Shown: piece after piece, positions 8,953 to 17,712 of the stretch
Numbering within the stretch: the first letter of the stretch is position 1
How the letters are laid out: each line of letters begins with the position of its first letter
Source of the DNA: Komagataella phaffii GS115
Taxonomy: Eukaryota > Ascomycota > Pichiomycetes > Pichiales > Pichiaceae
Length of the DNA stretch: 64,000 nucleotides
Assembly (NCBI RefSeq): GCF_000027005.1
Contig: NC_012966.1
Location: 1,302,001-1,366,000, forward strand
Direction: 5' to 3'
Position numbers and translations under genes: made by a program
The notes under the pieces: model-generated
What the model saw: only the letters and a program-made list of their open reading frames with translations
Told to the model about the DNA's origin: nothing
The model's database searches: none

Positions 8953-10056
8953 ATGTTACAAGAACAATCTGGAGCGAGACCTAAGAGCCAAAGATTGGGC
9001 CACAGAGTTCAAAAAGAATCGGCTGAATCGCACAAAGGTTCCCGCAAAATGCCAAACTCCGCCTCAGTACTGGCTACTGTGACAAACTTGTATCCAGGCT
9101 TAAATGACATCACAGATTCGTTCGAAGCATTTCCCCTGGAGTTGATTCGGTACTTTACCTTATTGAAGGAGATTGATGCTAAAACCGTGCAGTCTGTCCC
9201 TCTGCTAATCACTTACATCAAACGGTTCTTGCAAATGTCAAAAACACACCCGAAAAGAGAACAATTGCTCCACGAGATACGAGAGTTAATCAAAGAGCTA
9301 ATGCCCTGTCTGGAAGAGAAAATGCATGTGGCCACTATTGCTGCCGACGCTGTTGCAAGACACGTCAAGCGTATTGATAGTGACTTTGAACTAATAGTGG
9401 AGAATGAAATCCCAGCAGAAATTAGAATCGGCTCTATGGATCACCATCCTGCCATGATACACGATACTAAGCCTGCAGACTCTGGCAAGTCTGCACAATC
9501 GCAGAGATCAGAATCTCGAAGAGAGGCGCTGGCGGCTCGTAAAGCACAAGCTGGATCTAATGGCGGGTCTGGCATTGACGCCAGTGGACCGGGTGATAGG
9601 GACGAAGAGCTTGGGAAGACTGTTAGAAGGCGTGCAAATGCAAACTCTACACACTCTGCAAACCACAGCAGTAATAGCAATAACAACACAAACAGTATCA
9701 ACAATAATGTTACGCATATGACGAATAATAGTATGACCGCTGTGCCAGCTAGCCAACCAGATGACAGGAGGCGAGGCGGCCACAAGACCCAGCCGGAAGT
9801 TAGAGAAAGCGCAACGAGGAGACGACCGGGCCAAAATAACGATTTATCCACTGAGGTGCCCTCAAATGCCAAGGAAGACAATGACGAAGAGCCTGTGTAT
9901 TGTTATTGTCAACAGGTATCTTATGGGGAGATGTTAGGGTGTGATGGTATAGATTGTACCAGAGAATGGTTCCATCTTTCATGCATTGGTCTAACTCAGC
10001 CTCCACGAGGCAAGTGGTACTGTGATGAATGCAAATTGAAGATAAGAAAGCGATAG
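8953..10056 (+). CDS. PHO23: Pho23, ING-family PHD protein of Rpd3L deacetylase
   Basis: 367 residues from the ATG at 8953. The second Met (residue 33, base 9049) lines up with the usual Pho23 start and may be the true one. The ING helical domain (about 45-140) begins [18 protein letters not shown], very like Pho23, with [14 protein letters not shown] and EEKMHVAT segments conserved. The middle is low complexity: Arg/Ser-rich, then a Ser/Asn-rich tract near 225-260. The C-terminal PHD finger (about 318-360) has the full C4HC3 set (CYC, CDGIDC, HLSC, CDEC) and the YGEMLGCD and REWFH segments that form the H3K4me3 aromatic cage in ING proteins. Pho23 belongs to the Rpd3L histone deacetylase complex. 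Yng1 and Yng2 are the alternatives; the N-terminus favours Pho23. Confidence 0.87.
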   Translation: MLQEQSGARPKSQRLGHRVQKESAESHKGSRKMPNSASVLATVTNLYPGLNDITDSFEAFPLELIRYFTLLKEIDAKTVQSVPLLITYIKRFLQMSKTHPKREQLLHEIRELIKELMPCLEEKMHVATIAADAVARHVKRIDSDFELIVENEIPAEIRIGSMDHHPAMIHDTKPADSGKSAQSQRSESRREALAARKAQAGSNGGSGIDASGPGDRDEELGKTVRRRANANSTHSANHSSNSNNNTNSINNNVTHMTNNSMTAVPASQPDDRRRGGHKTQPEVRESATRRRPGQNNDLSTEVPSNAKEDNDEEPVYCYCQQVSYGEMLGCDGIDCTREWFHLSCIGLTQPPRGKWYCDECKLKIRKR

Positions 10057-10502
10057 AAGGGGGGTTTGTAGATGATAGATCTTTAGGACCAGGGGCTGAT
10101 TCTTCAACCCCACAATGTCATGTATTGTACATACTGGTTTTTTACCCTCTCTGTCGCGATCGTTTTTCAGTGAAAGCTGGCCTCATGACTCCTCTTACAT
10201 GGAGATAAGGCAAGGCGTTTATAAGATGTAGTGACCTAAGATACATAAGCGGGTAGCCTTAATTGTGAAAAAAACAATAAAATGCCCATCGCATGACCCG
10301 TCTACGCATCGAAGCTTCGAAGCCATTTTTAGATTTCTCCAGGGCCCTCTACCCCCCCCCCCCCCACCCTAAATCCAGCACCGCCTCCTAGCCTCAAATG
10401 GCAGGCTTCTAAATTAAACTAACTACCACTCATTTAAAAAGTTCGCGGTCTGGTAGCAAACTGGCAAAAAAGGCAAGAATACTTTTCAAGCCATTAACAA
10501 CC
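10057..10502. other. intergenic region with a C14 homopolymer
   Basis: 446 bp between PHO23 and the Ras gene. It holds an uninterrupted run of 14 C at 10352-10365 and a 12-bp palindrome TCGAAGCTTCGA at 10310-10321. I see no ORF or RNA gene. It should contain the PHO23 terminator and the Ras promoter. Confidence 0.8.
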
Positions 10503-11150
10503 ATGTCCGAGGATTACAGATTAGTAGTGGTGGGTCCTCCGTCGGTTGGTAAATCTGCTCTGACAATTCAGCTGATCCGTGGAGAGTTTCTGACTGAGTA
10601 TGACCCAACAATTGAGGATTCCTATAAACATCCCTGCGAGATAGACGGCGCGCCGGTAATGCTGGACATCTTGGATACCGCAGGACAGGAAGACTACTCA
10701 TCGATGAAAGAATTGTATATGAAGACGGGGGAAGGGTTTCTGTTAGTTTTTGCCATAAACAAACGATCATCTTTGGAAGAATTGAAGCCTTTTTACGATC
10801 AAATAGTCAGGGTGAAAGAGGGGATGCAATCAGTCCCAATGGTTCTGGTGGGAAACAAGTCTGATGTTGAAGATTCCAAGAGAGAGGTCAGTCGAGACGA
10901 AGGAGAGGCTTTGGCCCGTCAATTCGGTTGCCAGTACATCGAGACTAGTGCCAAGACCAATACTAACGTTAAAGAGGCCTTCTATAATGTGGTGCGAGCC
11001 ACCAAAAGTATTAAGGATACAAACCAAACAGGAATTGACACAAGTGTGGATCGTTCAAAGAACCACGAGAAACCTACTGTTCGGGGCAATGCCACTGCCC
11101 CTGCGTCTTCGTCAGACTCTTCATCATCGGGATGTTGTATAGTGATGTAG
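10503..11150 (+). CDS. Ras-type small GTPase with altered P-loop
   Basis: 215 residues. All G-motifs are present: G1 GPPSVGKS (11-18), effector loop YDPTIEDSY, G3 DTAGQED, G4 NKSD, G5 ETSAK. YMKTGEGFLLVF and the FYDQIVRVK helix place it in Ras proper rather than Rsr1, Rheb or Rho. The C-terminus CCIVM gives a CAAX box (CIVM) preceded by a likely palmitoylated Cys, so membrane attachment is expected. Two oddities: the P-loop reads G-P-P-S where Ras has G-A-G-G, placing Pro at the Gly12-equivalent and Ser at the Gly13-equivalent, and at 215 residues it lacks the long hypervariable tail of S. cerevisiae Ras1/2. The Gln61-equivalent is intact. Expected role: cAMP/PKA or morphogenesis signalling. 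I assign no specific RAS number. Confidence 0.9.
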   Translation: MSEDYRLVVVGPPSVGKSALTIQLIRGEFLTEYDPTIEDSYKHPCEIDGAPVMLDILDTAGQEDYSSMKELYMKTGEGFLLVFAINKRSSLEELKPFYDQIVRVKEGMQSVPMVLVGNKSDVEDSKREVSRDEGEALARQFGCQYIETSAKTNTNVKEAFYNVVRATKSIKDTNQTGIDTSVDRSKNHEKPTVRGNATAPASSSDSSSSGCCIVM

Positions 11151-11206
11151 GTGAAGATAAACTTCTTATCGACTTCTAAGTTTTCATTCATTTTAACTCT
11201 CCTATT

Positions 11207-13117
11207 CTACGGTTCAGCTTCGTAAATCAGATTAGCGGCCTTGAGGAGTTCCTCAACCACTTTGGCCTTGTAGCTCATATCTTCTGTGTTGGCGACCTCA
11301 GAGTACAGCAGTACTTCTCCCCAGACAATACTCAAAGACCGTATCGTCATACGGTTGACATCTTGGTGTGCGGCTATTTTGTTAAGATGGAACAAAAGTG
11401 AGCGAAGCGTCCAGTAGGGACCGTCGGGTAATTCATAAGCTATCTGATGTAATCTCGTTGATATTTTGGTGCTGCCAGAATCATCCTTTACTGCGTCCAA
11501 GAAATCCTGGTATAAGGCATTCGTGAGAAGCGGTTCTGGAAGCGACTTGAAGAACAGCTTTAAGATGGTGGCAGCCACGTATATGTCATCATCCAATACG
11601 TGATCAGGGCTAGATGGACCAATCAGAGCAATATTAGCAGGATCCCTATCAATTAGTTCTCTTAGCTCTTTAACTTTGGTCACGCTCGCACTCACTCTGT
11701 AAATACCTTCCAAATCTAGTCCATACTTTTCAATCACCTGAATACATTGTCGCACAATTGCAGGCACCGATCCAGTGTCATTATCGACCAGCACATCGAT
11801 CGGTACCCCGAAAGTAGCAAGATTTTGCTTCACTCCTGGAGGCACGGAGACTGTTGAGGCTGTCTCTGATACTTGTAGCTCTCTCGGCCCCGATAATCTA
11901 CTTCCAACAACCTTGGGGTCCAGTGTGGGGGAATAAGAAGTACTTGCAGGAAGAGGTGACAATGGTGAACTAGATGCCGCTCCAACACCTGCGCCAACAG
12001 CAGCGCCTGCCACAGCTCCAGATGTAGGCGTAATGTTTCTCCTTTGGGAGTCTTTCCTAAGATTATTCCCCAATAAAGGATGCACTTTGTATTCCACTGG
12101 GGTCAGCCATCTATTAAGAGAAGTAGTACCCTGTTTGGTCAAAAATTCGTACAAGTCTTTCTCATTATCAACACTAGCAGCAATTTTCTTGATTGAAGGC
12201 TTATTAGAATCCTCGTGCAAAGGGGATATCAATATACCAGACCTCATCACAAGCGTTTCGTTCCATGTTGTGTATTTCTGTAATTGCAATGACATTGCGG
12301 TGTCAATCTCCAAAATAAGACCTTTCAGAGCTTTGACCTGAGCAGGTCTGTGAACCATCAATAATTCGTCTTTCAATTTTTTGCACTGATGGACTTTTGC
12401 TCTGTAATCCTGATCCGCAATCTCAATCTTACGGGAAAGTTCTTCCTCCTGTTGTGTCCCCGTCTTAGATCCTTTTAGTGTGAAGGTCTTCTTTGATGGA
12501 TCACCCGTGCGAAGCTTCTCCAATTCGTTACAAAAGTTGAAATACTTGTTTTTTGACTTTTCTGCAGCAGCAATGGCGTCTCCACATTCTCTCTCCTTGC
12601 GGCGATATTCTTCTTTAACAGATTTACGAGATTTCGATACAGTCGAAGCTAGTGATCCCAGTTGCTCGTACATCAACGTCAACGCCTTAACATAGGGTGA
12701 TCCAACGTTGAACAACTCGCTATCAAAACTAACAATTTTCTCAAAACTGCGTTCAAATGAATCGGTCTTGAACTTCTTTCCGTCGTTCTTTAAAGTATCT
12801 TGGGTATGTTTAGAGATTTTTCTCAACTGCGTGTAATGATCGTCTTCCAATATTGATTTCTTTTTGATATAACGACTGAACTCATCACATGTTGTGATAC
12901 TTCGCTTGAGACGATCTAAAAGGATATCCATAGCTGAGTCGGATTGCAATATCTTGGCAATCTGGGGGTCCTCCAACAAAGAAGCGGAGGACTCGACCTT
13001 TGCAGGAGTCGTTGGACTCGAGACCGCTTCGAGTTCCTGATCCACAGTGCCCAAAGAAGTGTTTGGGTCCGTGGCCTCCGAAGTTGATTGGTCTATGCTT
13101 TTATCTCTGGAATCCAT
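11207..13117 (-). CDS. RGD1: Rgd1-type F-BAR RhoGAP
   Basis: 636 residues, near the 666 of S. cerevisiae Rgd1. After a Ser/Thr-rich leader, an F-BAR domain (about 55-290) carries the FCH-like start (ILLDRLKRSITTCDEFSRYI) and long charged helices. A low-complexity Ala/Gly/Ser linker (about 370-410) leads to the RhoGAP domain (about 425-625). The arginine finger is R474 in GIYRVSAS, and later VAATILKLFFKSLPEPLL is a typical GAP helix. Rgd1 stimulates GTP hydrolysis by Rho3 and Rho4, binds phosphoinositides through the F-BAR, and acts at sites of polarised growth and cytokinesis. It ends 56 bp from the stop of the convergent Ras gene. Domain order makes the call secure. Confidence 0.92.
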   Translation of the reverse strand: MDSRDKSIDQSTSEATDPNTSLGTVDQELEAVSSPTTPAKVESSASLLEDPQIAKILQSDSAMDILLDRLKRSITTCDEFSRYIKKKSILEDDHYTQLRKISKHTQDTLKNDGKKFKTDSFERSFEKIVSFDSELFNVGSPYVKALTLMYEQLGSLASTVSKSRKSVKEEYRRKERECGDAIAAAEKSKNKYFNFCNELEKLRTGDPSKKTFTLKGSKTGTQQEEELSRKIEIADQDYRAKVHQCKKLKDELLMVHRPAQVKALKGLILEIDTAMSLQLQKYTTWNETLVMRSGILISPLHEDSNKPSIKKIAASVDNEKDLYEFLTKQGTTSLNRWLTPVEYKVHPLLGNNLRKDSQRRNITPTSGAVAGAAVGAGVGAASSSPLSPLPASTSYSPTLDPKVVGSRLSGPRELQVSETASTVSVPPGVKQNLATFGVPIDVLVDNDTGSVPAIVRQCIQVIEKYGLDLEGIYRVSASVTKVKELRELIDRDPANIALIGPSSPDHVLDDDIYVAATILKLFFKSLPEPLLTNALYQDFLDAVKDDSGSTKISTRLHQIAYELPDGPYWTLRSLLFHLNKIAAHQDVNRMTIRSLSIVWGEVLLYSEVANTEDMSYKAKVVEELLKAANLIYEAEP

Positions 13118-13315
13118 GTATCTATTGAGATGATAGGTATATTATACAAAGGGAGAAGAGTACAAATATGTACATATATTTCCTTACGTAGCAGTATTCG
13201 GTATGTGCTCGCGCCTCCTTCCAGCAGGTTTATTTTTGTTGAAGGCTGAGATCGCGGTGTGATCCCTGCGTTCGTTATGTGATCGGCAGAATAAATGTAG
13301 GGTGTCCATGACCAG

Positions 13316-14230
13316 TCAGGTTGGCTGTGCCCTGTGATCGTGGGAAAGCACCATGTTTTCGTCCGAACACATCTGGATGTTTTGTACCTCCAAGCATTTC
13401 ACTAGTTGTTCCACAGATATCCTCGTTGAAGGAGCTGGATCAAGCATAGTGCTCAAAATGTTGAATACCTCTCCATTGTTTTCAACTTCCGAAGACCCAA
13501 CCCAAGGCAGTACAAACTTTCTAGAAGCAGACTCAGGTGTGATGTATTTGTAATAATGAGAGTCTGTAGAACGAGCACTTTGCCAGGGGAATTTGTCCAT
13601 CAAAAGGTATACCAAAATCATCCCTGCTGCCCAAACGTCAACGGGTAGAGAAGCGTACTTTACCGAAGTGAAACACTCAGGAGCAGTTAATGTCTCAGAA
13701 CCAACTAATCCGTGGCAATAAACACTAGCAGTACTACTACCGAAATCAGCGATTTTCAGGACACCGCCCTCAGTTATTAGTAGGTTATCCATCTTGAGGT
13801 CTCGGTGGGCCACGCCAACTTGATGTAAGTGTTCTATTCCAGCAAGCAACTGCCCCCAATAGCATAATCTTGTCTCCCGGTCCAATTTATTGCGAACAGA
13901 GTGCCTGTTCTGACGTAACAGTTTCCATAAAGTCGTCGTGCAAGACTCCATACAAAGGTGCACTGATCTTGGACCCTTGACAAGATCGAACACTTTGACT
14001 ACATGTTGATGGGGTTGTAAACTAAGCACAAAAACGAATTCACGTAGCATAGTCTCCACAGTTTCTTTTGAGTTGTCTAATCCGTTTTTGATTGCAAATA
14101 CTCTACCATCGAAGGTTCGATGTTCCATGACAGAACCAAAGCTGCCTTTCCCCAACTCTCTGGTTGCAACCCCATACCTTCTCCTTATATAAAACCTCGC
14201 CGAGACAGGTGTGCATATTTCTGGAGCCAT
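13316..14230 (-). CDS. Ser/Thr protein kinase, Npr/Hal type
   Basis: 304 residues from the ATG at 14228-14230. The frame is open up to 14458, but only from a GTG and through a pyrimidine-rich stretch that looks like a 5' leader. All kinase motifs are present: glycine loop GKGSFGSV (about 27-34), AIK lysine (K48), catalytic HRDLKMDN (about 143-150), DFG (162-164) and APE in SETLTAPE. CYWGQLLAGIEHLHQVGVAHRD and PVDVWAAGMI resemble the fungal Npr1/Hal4/Hal5 group, which regulates nutrient and potassium transporter stability. It is a minimal catalytic domain without the long N-terminus usual in that group. The exact orthologue is uncertain. Confidence 0.82.
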   Translation of the reverse strand: MAPEICTPVSARFYIRRRYGVATRELGKGSFGSVMEHRTFDGRVFAIKNGLDNSKETVETMLREFVFVLSLQPHQHVVKVFDLVKGPRSVHLCMESCTTTLWKLLRQNRHSVRNKLDRETRLCYWGQLLAGIEHLHQVGVAHRDLKMDNLLITEGGVLKIADFGSSTASVYCHGLVGSETLTAPECFTSVKYASLPVDVWAAGMILVYLLMDKFPWQSARSTDSHYYKYITPESASRKFVLPWVGSSEVENNGEVFNILSTMLDPAPSTRISVEQLVKCLEVQNIQMCSDENMVLSHDHRAQPT

Positions 14231-14834
14231 TCCACAGCTCACAAGGGCCAAGTCAACTTGCGTCGGAGAGGCAGGAGTAAAAGTTGAAGGAGGGGGGTAC
14301 AGAAAAAGAAAGTCAGAAAATAAGAAAAACGACAAAAAACCGTTATCATTTTCCTCCACAGTATCTCCACGTTTTTTCACGACATCCCTAAAATGAGAAC
14401 CCCTACCATAATTAAAAGCTCTAGAAGTACACCCACATCTCCATAAATATGTAACCACTGTTCTTCTATTACTATTTACCGCTGTATATTACTCTACTGT
14501 CATATAAAGTTTGAGTTGTGTCCACTACTATCCCATATAAACTCTCGATGGGGATAGATATTGAGTTCAAAAAAAGTGACTCCAGCTAGCAGCTTCCTCG
14601 TTTTAGCAAGATGCTTTGAAGCTATTCACCTACTTGCTTGAACCCATTCAAAAGGTACCTGTCAACAAAACCAAGAATCATTCAACTGCCTTCTTTTTTC
14701 ACTCACATGACATAACAATTCAAAAATTCAAACAATAAGTCTGCACTGCCAGTATCGCTTAACGCAGCAAAGCGGCAGAAAATTACAGTATTCTTTTATG
14801 GAACCTCCACGTGCACCCCATTCCATCATATCCG
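14231..14834. other. intergenic promoter region of the kinase gene
   Basis: About 600 bp of A/T-rich sequence upstream of the kinase. It has purine/pyrimidine-biased stretches (14290-14340) and a CATATAAAC box near 14535. I see no protein or RNA gene in it. Confidence 0.6.
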
Positions 14835-15176
14835 TCATTCACAAACAAGTTCATCCCTCAAATGGAAGTAGTAAACATCAGTTTTAATGTAACAATGTTT
14901 GCCCGCCTTGGTGGCATTTTGCCAGATCTCATAATCGTAGTCGTAGTCGTAGGGTGACCAATCGTCCATAATCTCGTTGAATCTTCCCCAATAGTGATCA
15001 TCCTGTAGATAATGCGGACCAACAAATCCTTCCAAATTATCGCCACCGGTGGTAAGGTCTGTCATTTCAATGTTCAGTGGGCCAAACACAGGCCGCTCCA
15101 CCCGATCATGGAGAATATCCCAATTCCAGTAAGCAGCCATAGCTCTGATAATCACTACCAGATTTTCAAGTTTCAT
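14835..15176 (-). CDS. small hypothetical protein with a YDYDYDYE tract
   Basis: 113 residues with an ATG start. I recognise no family. It is acidic and rich in Tyr, Trp and Asp (AYWNWD, DDHYWGRF, DDWSPYDYDYDYEIW), with two Cys in the C-terminal third. No clear signal peptide or membrane segment. It lies between the kinase promoter and tRNA-Pro, and no overlapping gene explains the open frame. The composition is not typical of random A/T-rich ORFs, but at this length chance cannot be excluded. Confidence 0.35.
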   Translation of the reverse strand: MKLENLVVIIRAMAAYWNWDILHDRVERPVFGPLNIEMTDLTTGGDNLEGFVGPHYLQDDHYWGRFNEIMDDWSPYDYDYDYEIWQNATKAGKHCYIKTDVYYFHLRDELVCE

Positions 15177-15235
15177 ATCATGGTTGTCTCGTTATTGCCT
15201 AGGCTGATTAACTAAACAATAATGAGACTAAGATC

Positions 15236-15241
15236 AAAAAA
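15236..15241 (-). terminator. Pol III terminator of tRNA-Pro
   Basis: A T6 run on the minus strand, 14 nt past the tRNA 3' end. Confidence 0.7.
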
Positions 15242-15255
15242 TACAAAGAAGTTAA

Positions 15256-15327
15256 GGGTCTGACCGGGAATCGAACCCGGGACCTCTTCCTCCCTAAGAA
15301 AGAATCATACCTCTAGACCATCAGACC
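15256..15327 (-). tRNA. tRNA-Pro (anticodon AGG)
   Basis: 72 nt, intronless. The acceptor stem GGTCTGA pairs with TCAGACC, followed by discriminator C as in yeast tRNA-Pro. The anticodon loop TTAGGGA gives AGG, on a five-pair stem with one G-T. The T-arm CCGGGTTCGATTCCCGG is perfect and doubles as the B box; the A box TGGTCTAGAGG is also present. It decodes CCU (and CCC with inosine). It lies just beyond the 3' end of CAR1. Confidence 0.96.
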
Positions 15328-15411
15328 ATTCTTGCGCGAAATAATATAAGTGACCAATCTATGGGATTAGGTAATCTGAGTTTACCAGACCTATTGTTAT
15401 CTTATTTACAA

Positions 15412-16392
15412 TTAAACTAAGGTTTCTCCAAACGCACTCTTAGCGATGGCACAACCAGCCGTGATGGTATCAATTTCGTGAACGTCAGTTGATGCCAAGT
15501 CAGGGTTGCATTCTACGATATCTAACGCTCCCAGGTTTCCAGTCTCTGCAACAGCTTCGACAATGTACATCCCTTCACGGAAAGTCAGCCCTCCTCTTAC
15601 AGGGGTACCGGTGGCAGGAGTGAATAATGGATCAAGAGCATCCACATCGTAAGAAATATGCACTGGTGATTTTCCTGTGGGGTTGATTCTAGCCAATGCC
15701 ATTTCAACCACTTTCGCAATTCCGTACTTGTCGACATGGTACATAGAGTAAGCTGCGATGCCCAGTTCTCTTACACGTTTCTTCTCACAGGGATCCAAAT
15801 CTCTCAGACCAATGTAAGCAATTCTGTCGGCAGCTAGCTTGTTTTTGGCTTCATCCAACCACGAAAACTGTTTGGGCCACACTTCTCTACTGAGCCCCAT
15901 AGCTAAGGCAACTGGGAAGCCATGAATGTTTCCCGAAGGTGACGTTTCAGGAGTATTGATGTCAGCATGAGCATCGATCCATAAGACGCAAGCATCCGGA
16001 TTAGCATCAAGAAAACCTGCTAACGTGGATACTCCTATTGAGTGATCACCTCCTATGGTCAGAGGCAATCGCTTCTGATGGGAAACTTCTTTAACTGCAC
16101 GGTAGACTCTCTCTGTCGCTTGGGCTACCACCGTTGGTCTCTTTGCAATTCCGTGCGATCTGTCAAACTCCTCCTCCAACTCTGATGGGGGTACATCTAG
16201 ACCGGTACCCTTGAGAGGTTCCTTAATGGAAACCGACCAGCCTAAAGCTTCCAAATCTTCCCGAAGTCCATGTTTCAGTAGTAATCCAGGACCTTTCTCA
16301 ACACCGCCTTTACCTTGACCAGCGCTAAAAGGGGCGCTGATGATGGTAACTTCCTTTGTGGGATAAAATTTATAATCAATCTGTGTTTTCAT
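15412..16392 (-). CDS. CAR1: arginase
   Basis: 326 residues from the ATG at 16390-16392; upstream codons are open only from a TTG. It hydrolyses arginine to ornithine and urea in nitrogen catabolism. The binuclear manganese ligands are all present: H117 in GGDHS, D140, H142 and D144 in DAHAD, and D249 and D251 in SYDVDALDP. The substrate segment SPSGNIHGFP is also conserved. Length matches S. cerevisiae Car1 (333). No targeting sequence is seen, as expected for the cytosolic enzyme. Several GATA-core sequences lie upstream, but none is the strict GATAAG, so nitrogen repression is expected from the family rather than shown here. Confidence 0.96.
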   Translation of the reverse strand: MKTQIDYKFYPTKEVTIISAPFSAGQGKGGVEKGPGLLLKHGLREDLEALGWSVSIKEPLKGTGLDVPPSELEEEFDRSHGIAKRPTVVAQATERVYRAVKEVSHQKRLPLTIGGDHSIGVSTLAGFLDANPDACVLWIDAHADINTPETSPSGNIHGFPVALAMGLSREVWPKQFSWLDEAKNKLAADRIAYIGLRDLDPCEKKRVRELGIAAYSMYHVDKYGIAKVVEMALARINPTGKSPVHISYDVDALDPLFTPATGTPVRGGLTFREGMYIVEAVAETGNLGALDIVECNPDLASTDVHEIDTITAGCAIAKSAFGETLV

Positions 16393-17108
16393 TTTCAAGT
16401 ACGCCTTGAGTCGGGACAAGTAAGGGAAAACTGATAATGCTTTATATGTCCCGAACAGATAAATAAACAGAGCGGTTAGTGTTAATCCGGGAAGCTGATA
16501 GCGAGCGGCACCGCGATTTCACTTCTAGCATGCAAACACGAGGTACTCAATTTAGCACAACATGGGGAGGGAAAAGAGGAGACCAAGCTTGGGGTGCGTA
16601 ACGAAGGGATATTTTGAGGCAATTTTGATGGGTGTTGGCCATATATAGTTATATTTGACGTTGCTGAGATAGGCTTTACAATTTGATACGATAACGTATG
16701 TATTAAAGAGAACAATAGGAGTTCTATAATTGTTCCGAAGACCGTTACTGGGTATTTCATGGGATTCTCCGACCACAGCTGTATCCTAGTGAATGACTAA
16801 ACCTAAATGAAACTGCAAAAGATAGGGGAAAGGGCCATGACGTTTATGTTACAGCATTAATATCAATCTGGTTATGGATAGTTGGCGTCACTAATATTTG
16901 TGTAAACTGCTCTCGCTATGGTTCCAGAAAAAAACTATTTTCTGATTAATTTGTTAAATTGCAGGTCACTTGCTAATTTTCTTAGTTAATTAAAGCCAAT
17001 GTTATTTAATATATATAAGATTGGAAGACATTCTTTCGTTAGTTCGAAAGCCATAGAGAACACTTCTTACCTGTTATGTAGCTCTGCTACCAATGGAAAA
17101 CAACAAAG
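16393..17108. other. intergenic region, CAR1 promoter and tRNA-Val upstream flank
   Basis: About 715 bp without a convincing gene. The left part should carry the CAR1 promoter. The right part includes TTTAATATATATAAG near 17005-17020, about 90 bp before tRNA-Val. A 92-codon open frame at 16482-16760 (minus) lies inside the promoter and is not credited. Confidence 0.6.
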
Positions 17109-17182
17109 GGTTCTGTGGTCTAGTTGGTTATGGCATATGCTTAACACGCATAACGTCCCCAGTTCGATCCTGGGCAGAATCA
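17109..17182 (+). tRNA. tRNA-Val (anticodon AAC)
   Basis: 74 nt, intronless. The acceptor stem GGTTCTG pairs with CAGAATC (one G-T pair), discriminator A. The anticodon loop TTAACAC gives AAC at 17143-17145 on a TATGC/GCATA stem. T-arm CCCAGTTCGATCCTGGG and A-box TGGTCTAGTTGG are clear. Nearly identical to the S. cerevisiae tRNA-Val(AAC) as I recall it. Confidence 0.97.
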
Positions 17183-17189
17183 TTTTTTT
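17183..17189 (+). terminator. Pol III terminator of tRNA-Val
   Basis: A T7 run immediately after the discriminator base. Confidence 0.85.
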
Positions 17190-17712
17190 AAATTTTGAAT
17201 CGCGCCACAGTAAGGTTTGATCAATTGATTGTTTCAGGCGTATGCTACAGGTGCGTAGTTGTGACGCAGAGATCATGCATATTGATTCTTCCTTCCAGAT
17301 GAGAAAGCCAGCCTGGGAAATCGCAGTCATGTCCAGCATTCTTTGGCATAGCAAGAATTCAAAAGTTCAGCCAAATCTCTCTCAGACAGATATCTTCGTT
17401 GTGGCTCAAGATTCAAGAGCAAAATTTGGCCCGTGAACGAGTGCAACCCTTGCACTATCTGTTTTTCTTTTTCATTTTTTTTCGTCCAATTTCCTGTTTG
17501 GAACAATTTGTCGAGGCGGACTTGCCTTGCAGCCCCCAATTCCAGTGAGACCATAAAAAGCGGAAAAAGGCCTTTTACAAGTCATCCCAGCAATCGCTAT
17601 TCCCTGGCATAAAGAGCTACCTGTTTAACCAGCAGTACAAGTCGAATTCGATTCATTGAAATTGCTACTGTTTGAACGATCCAGTTAGTTAGTGGTTGAA
17701 TTTCCCTCCAAA
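17190..17712. other. CPS1 promoter region
   Basis: About 520 bp between tRNA-Val and CPS1. It contains a T-rich tract (about 17460-17485) and a TATA-like CATAAAAAG at 17551-17559. No gene seen. Confidence 0.55.

Noticed and set aside
14231..14458. N-terminal extension of the kinase
   Set aside because: It would start at GTG and read through a T-rich leader (FLSFFLFSDFLF-type); the ATG at 14230 starts just before the kinase domain.
16482..16760. 92-codon hydrophobic minus-strand frame
   Set aside because: Lies in the CAR1 upstream region on the same strand, with A/T-driven hydrophobic composition; no support as a gene.
17067..17354. 95-codon minus-strand frame with ATG
   Set aside because: It runs antisense through the tRNA-Val gene and its terminator; the translation has no recognisable features.
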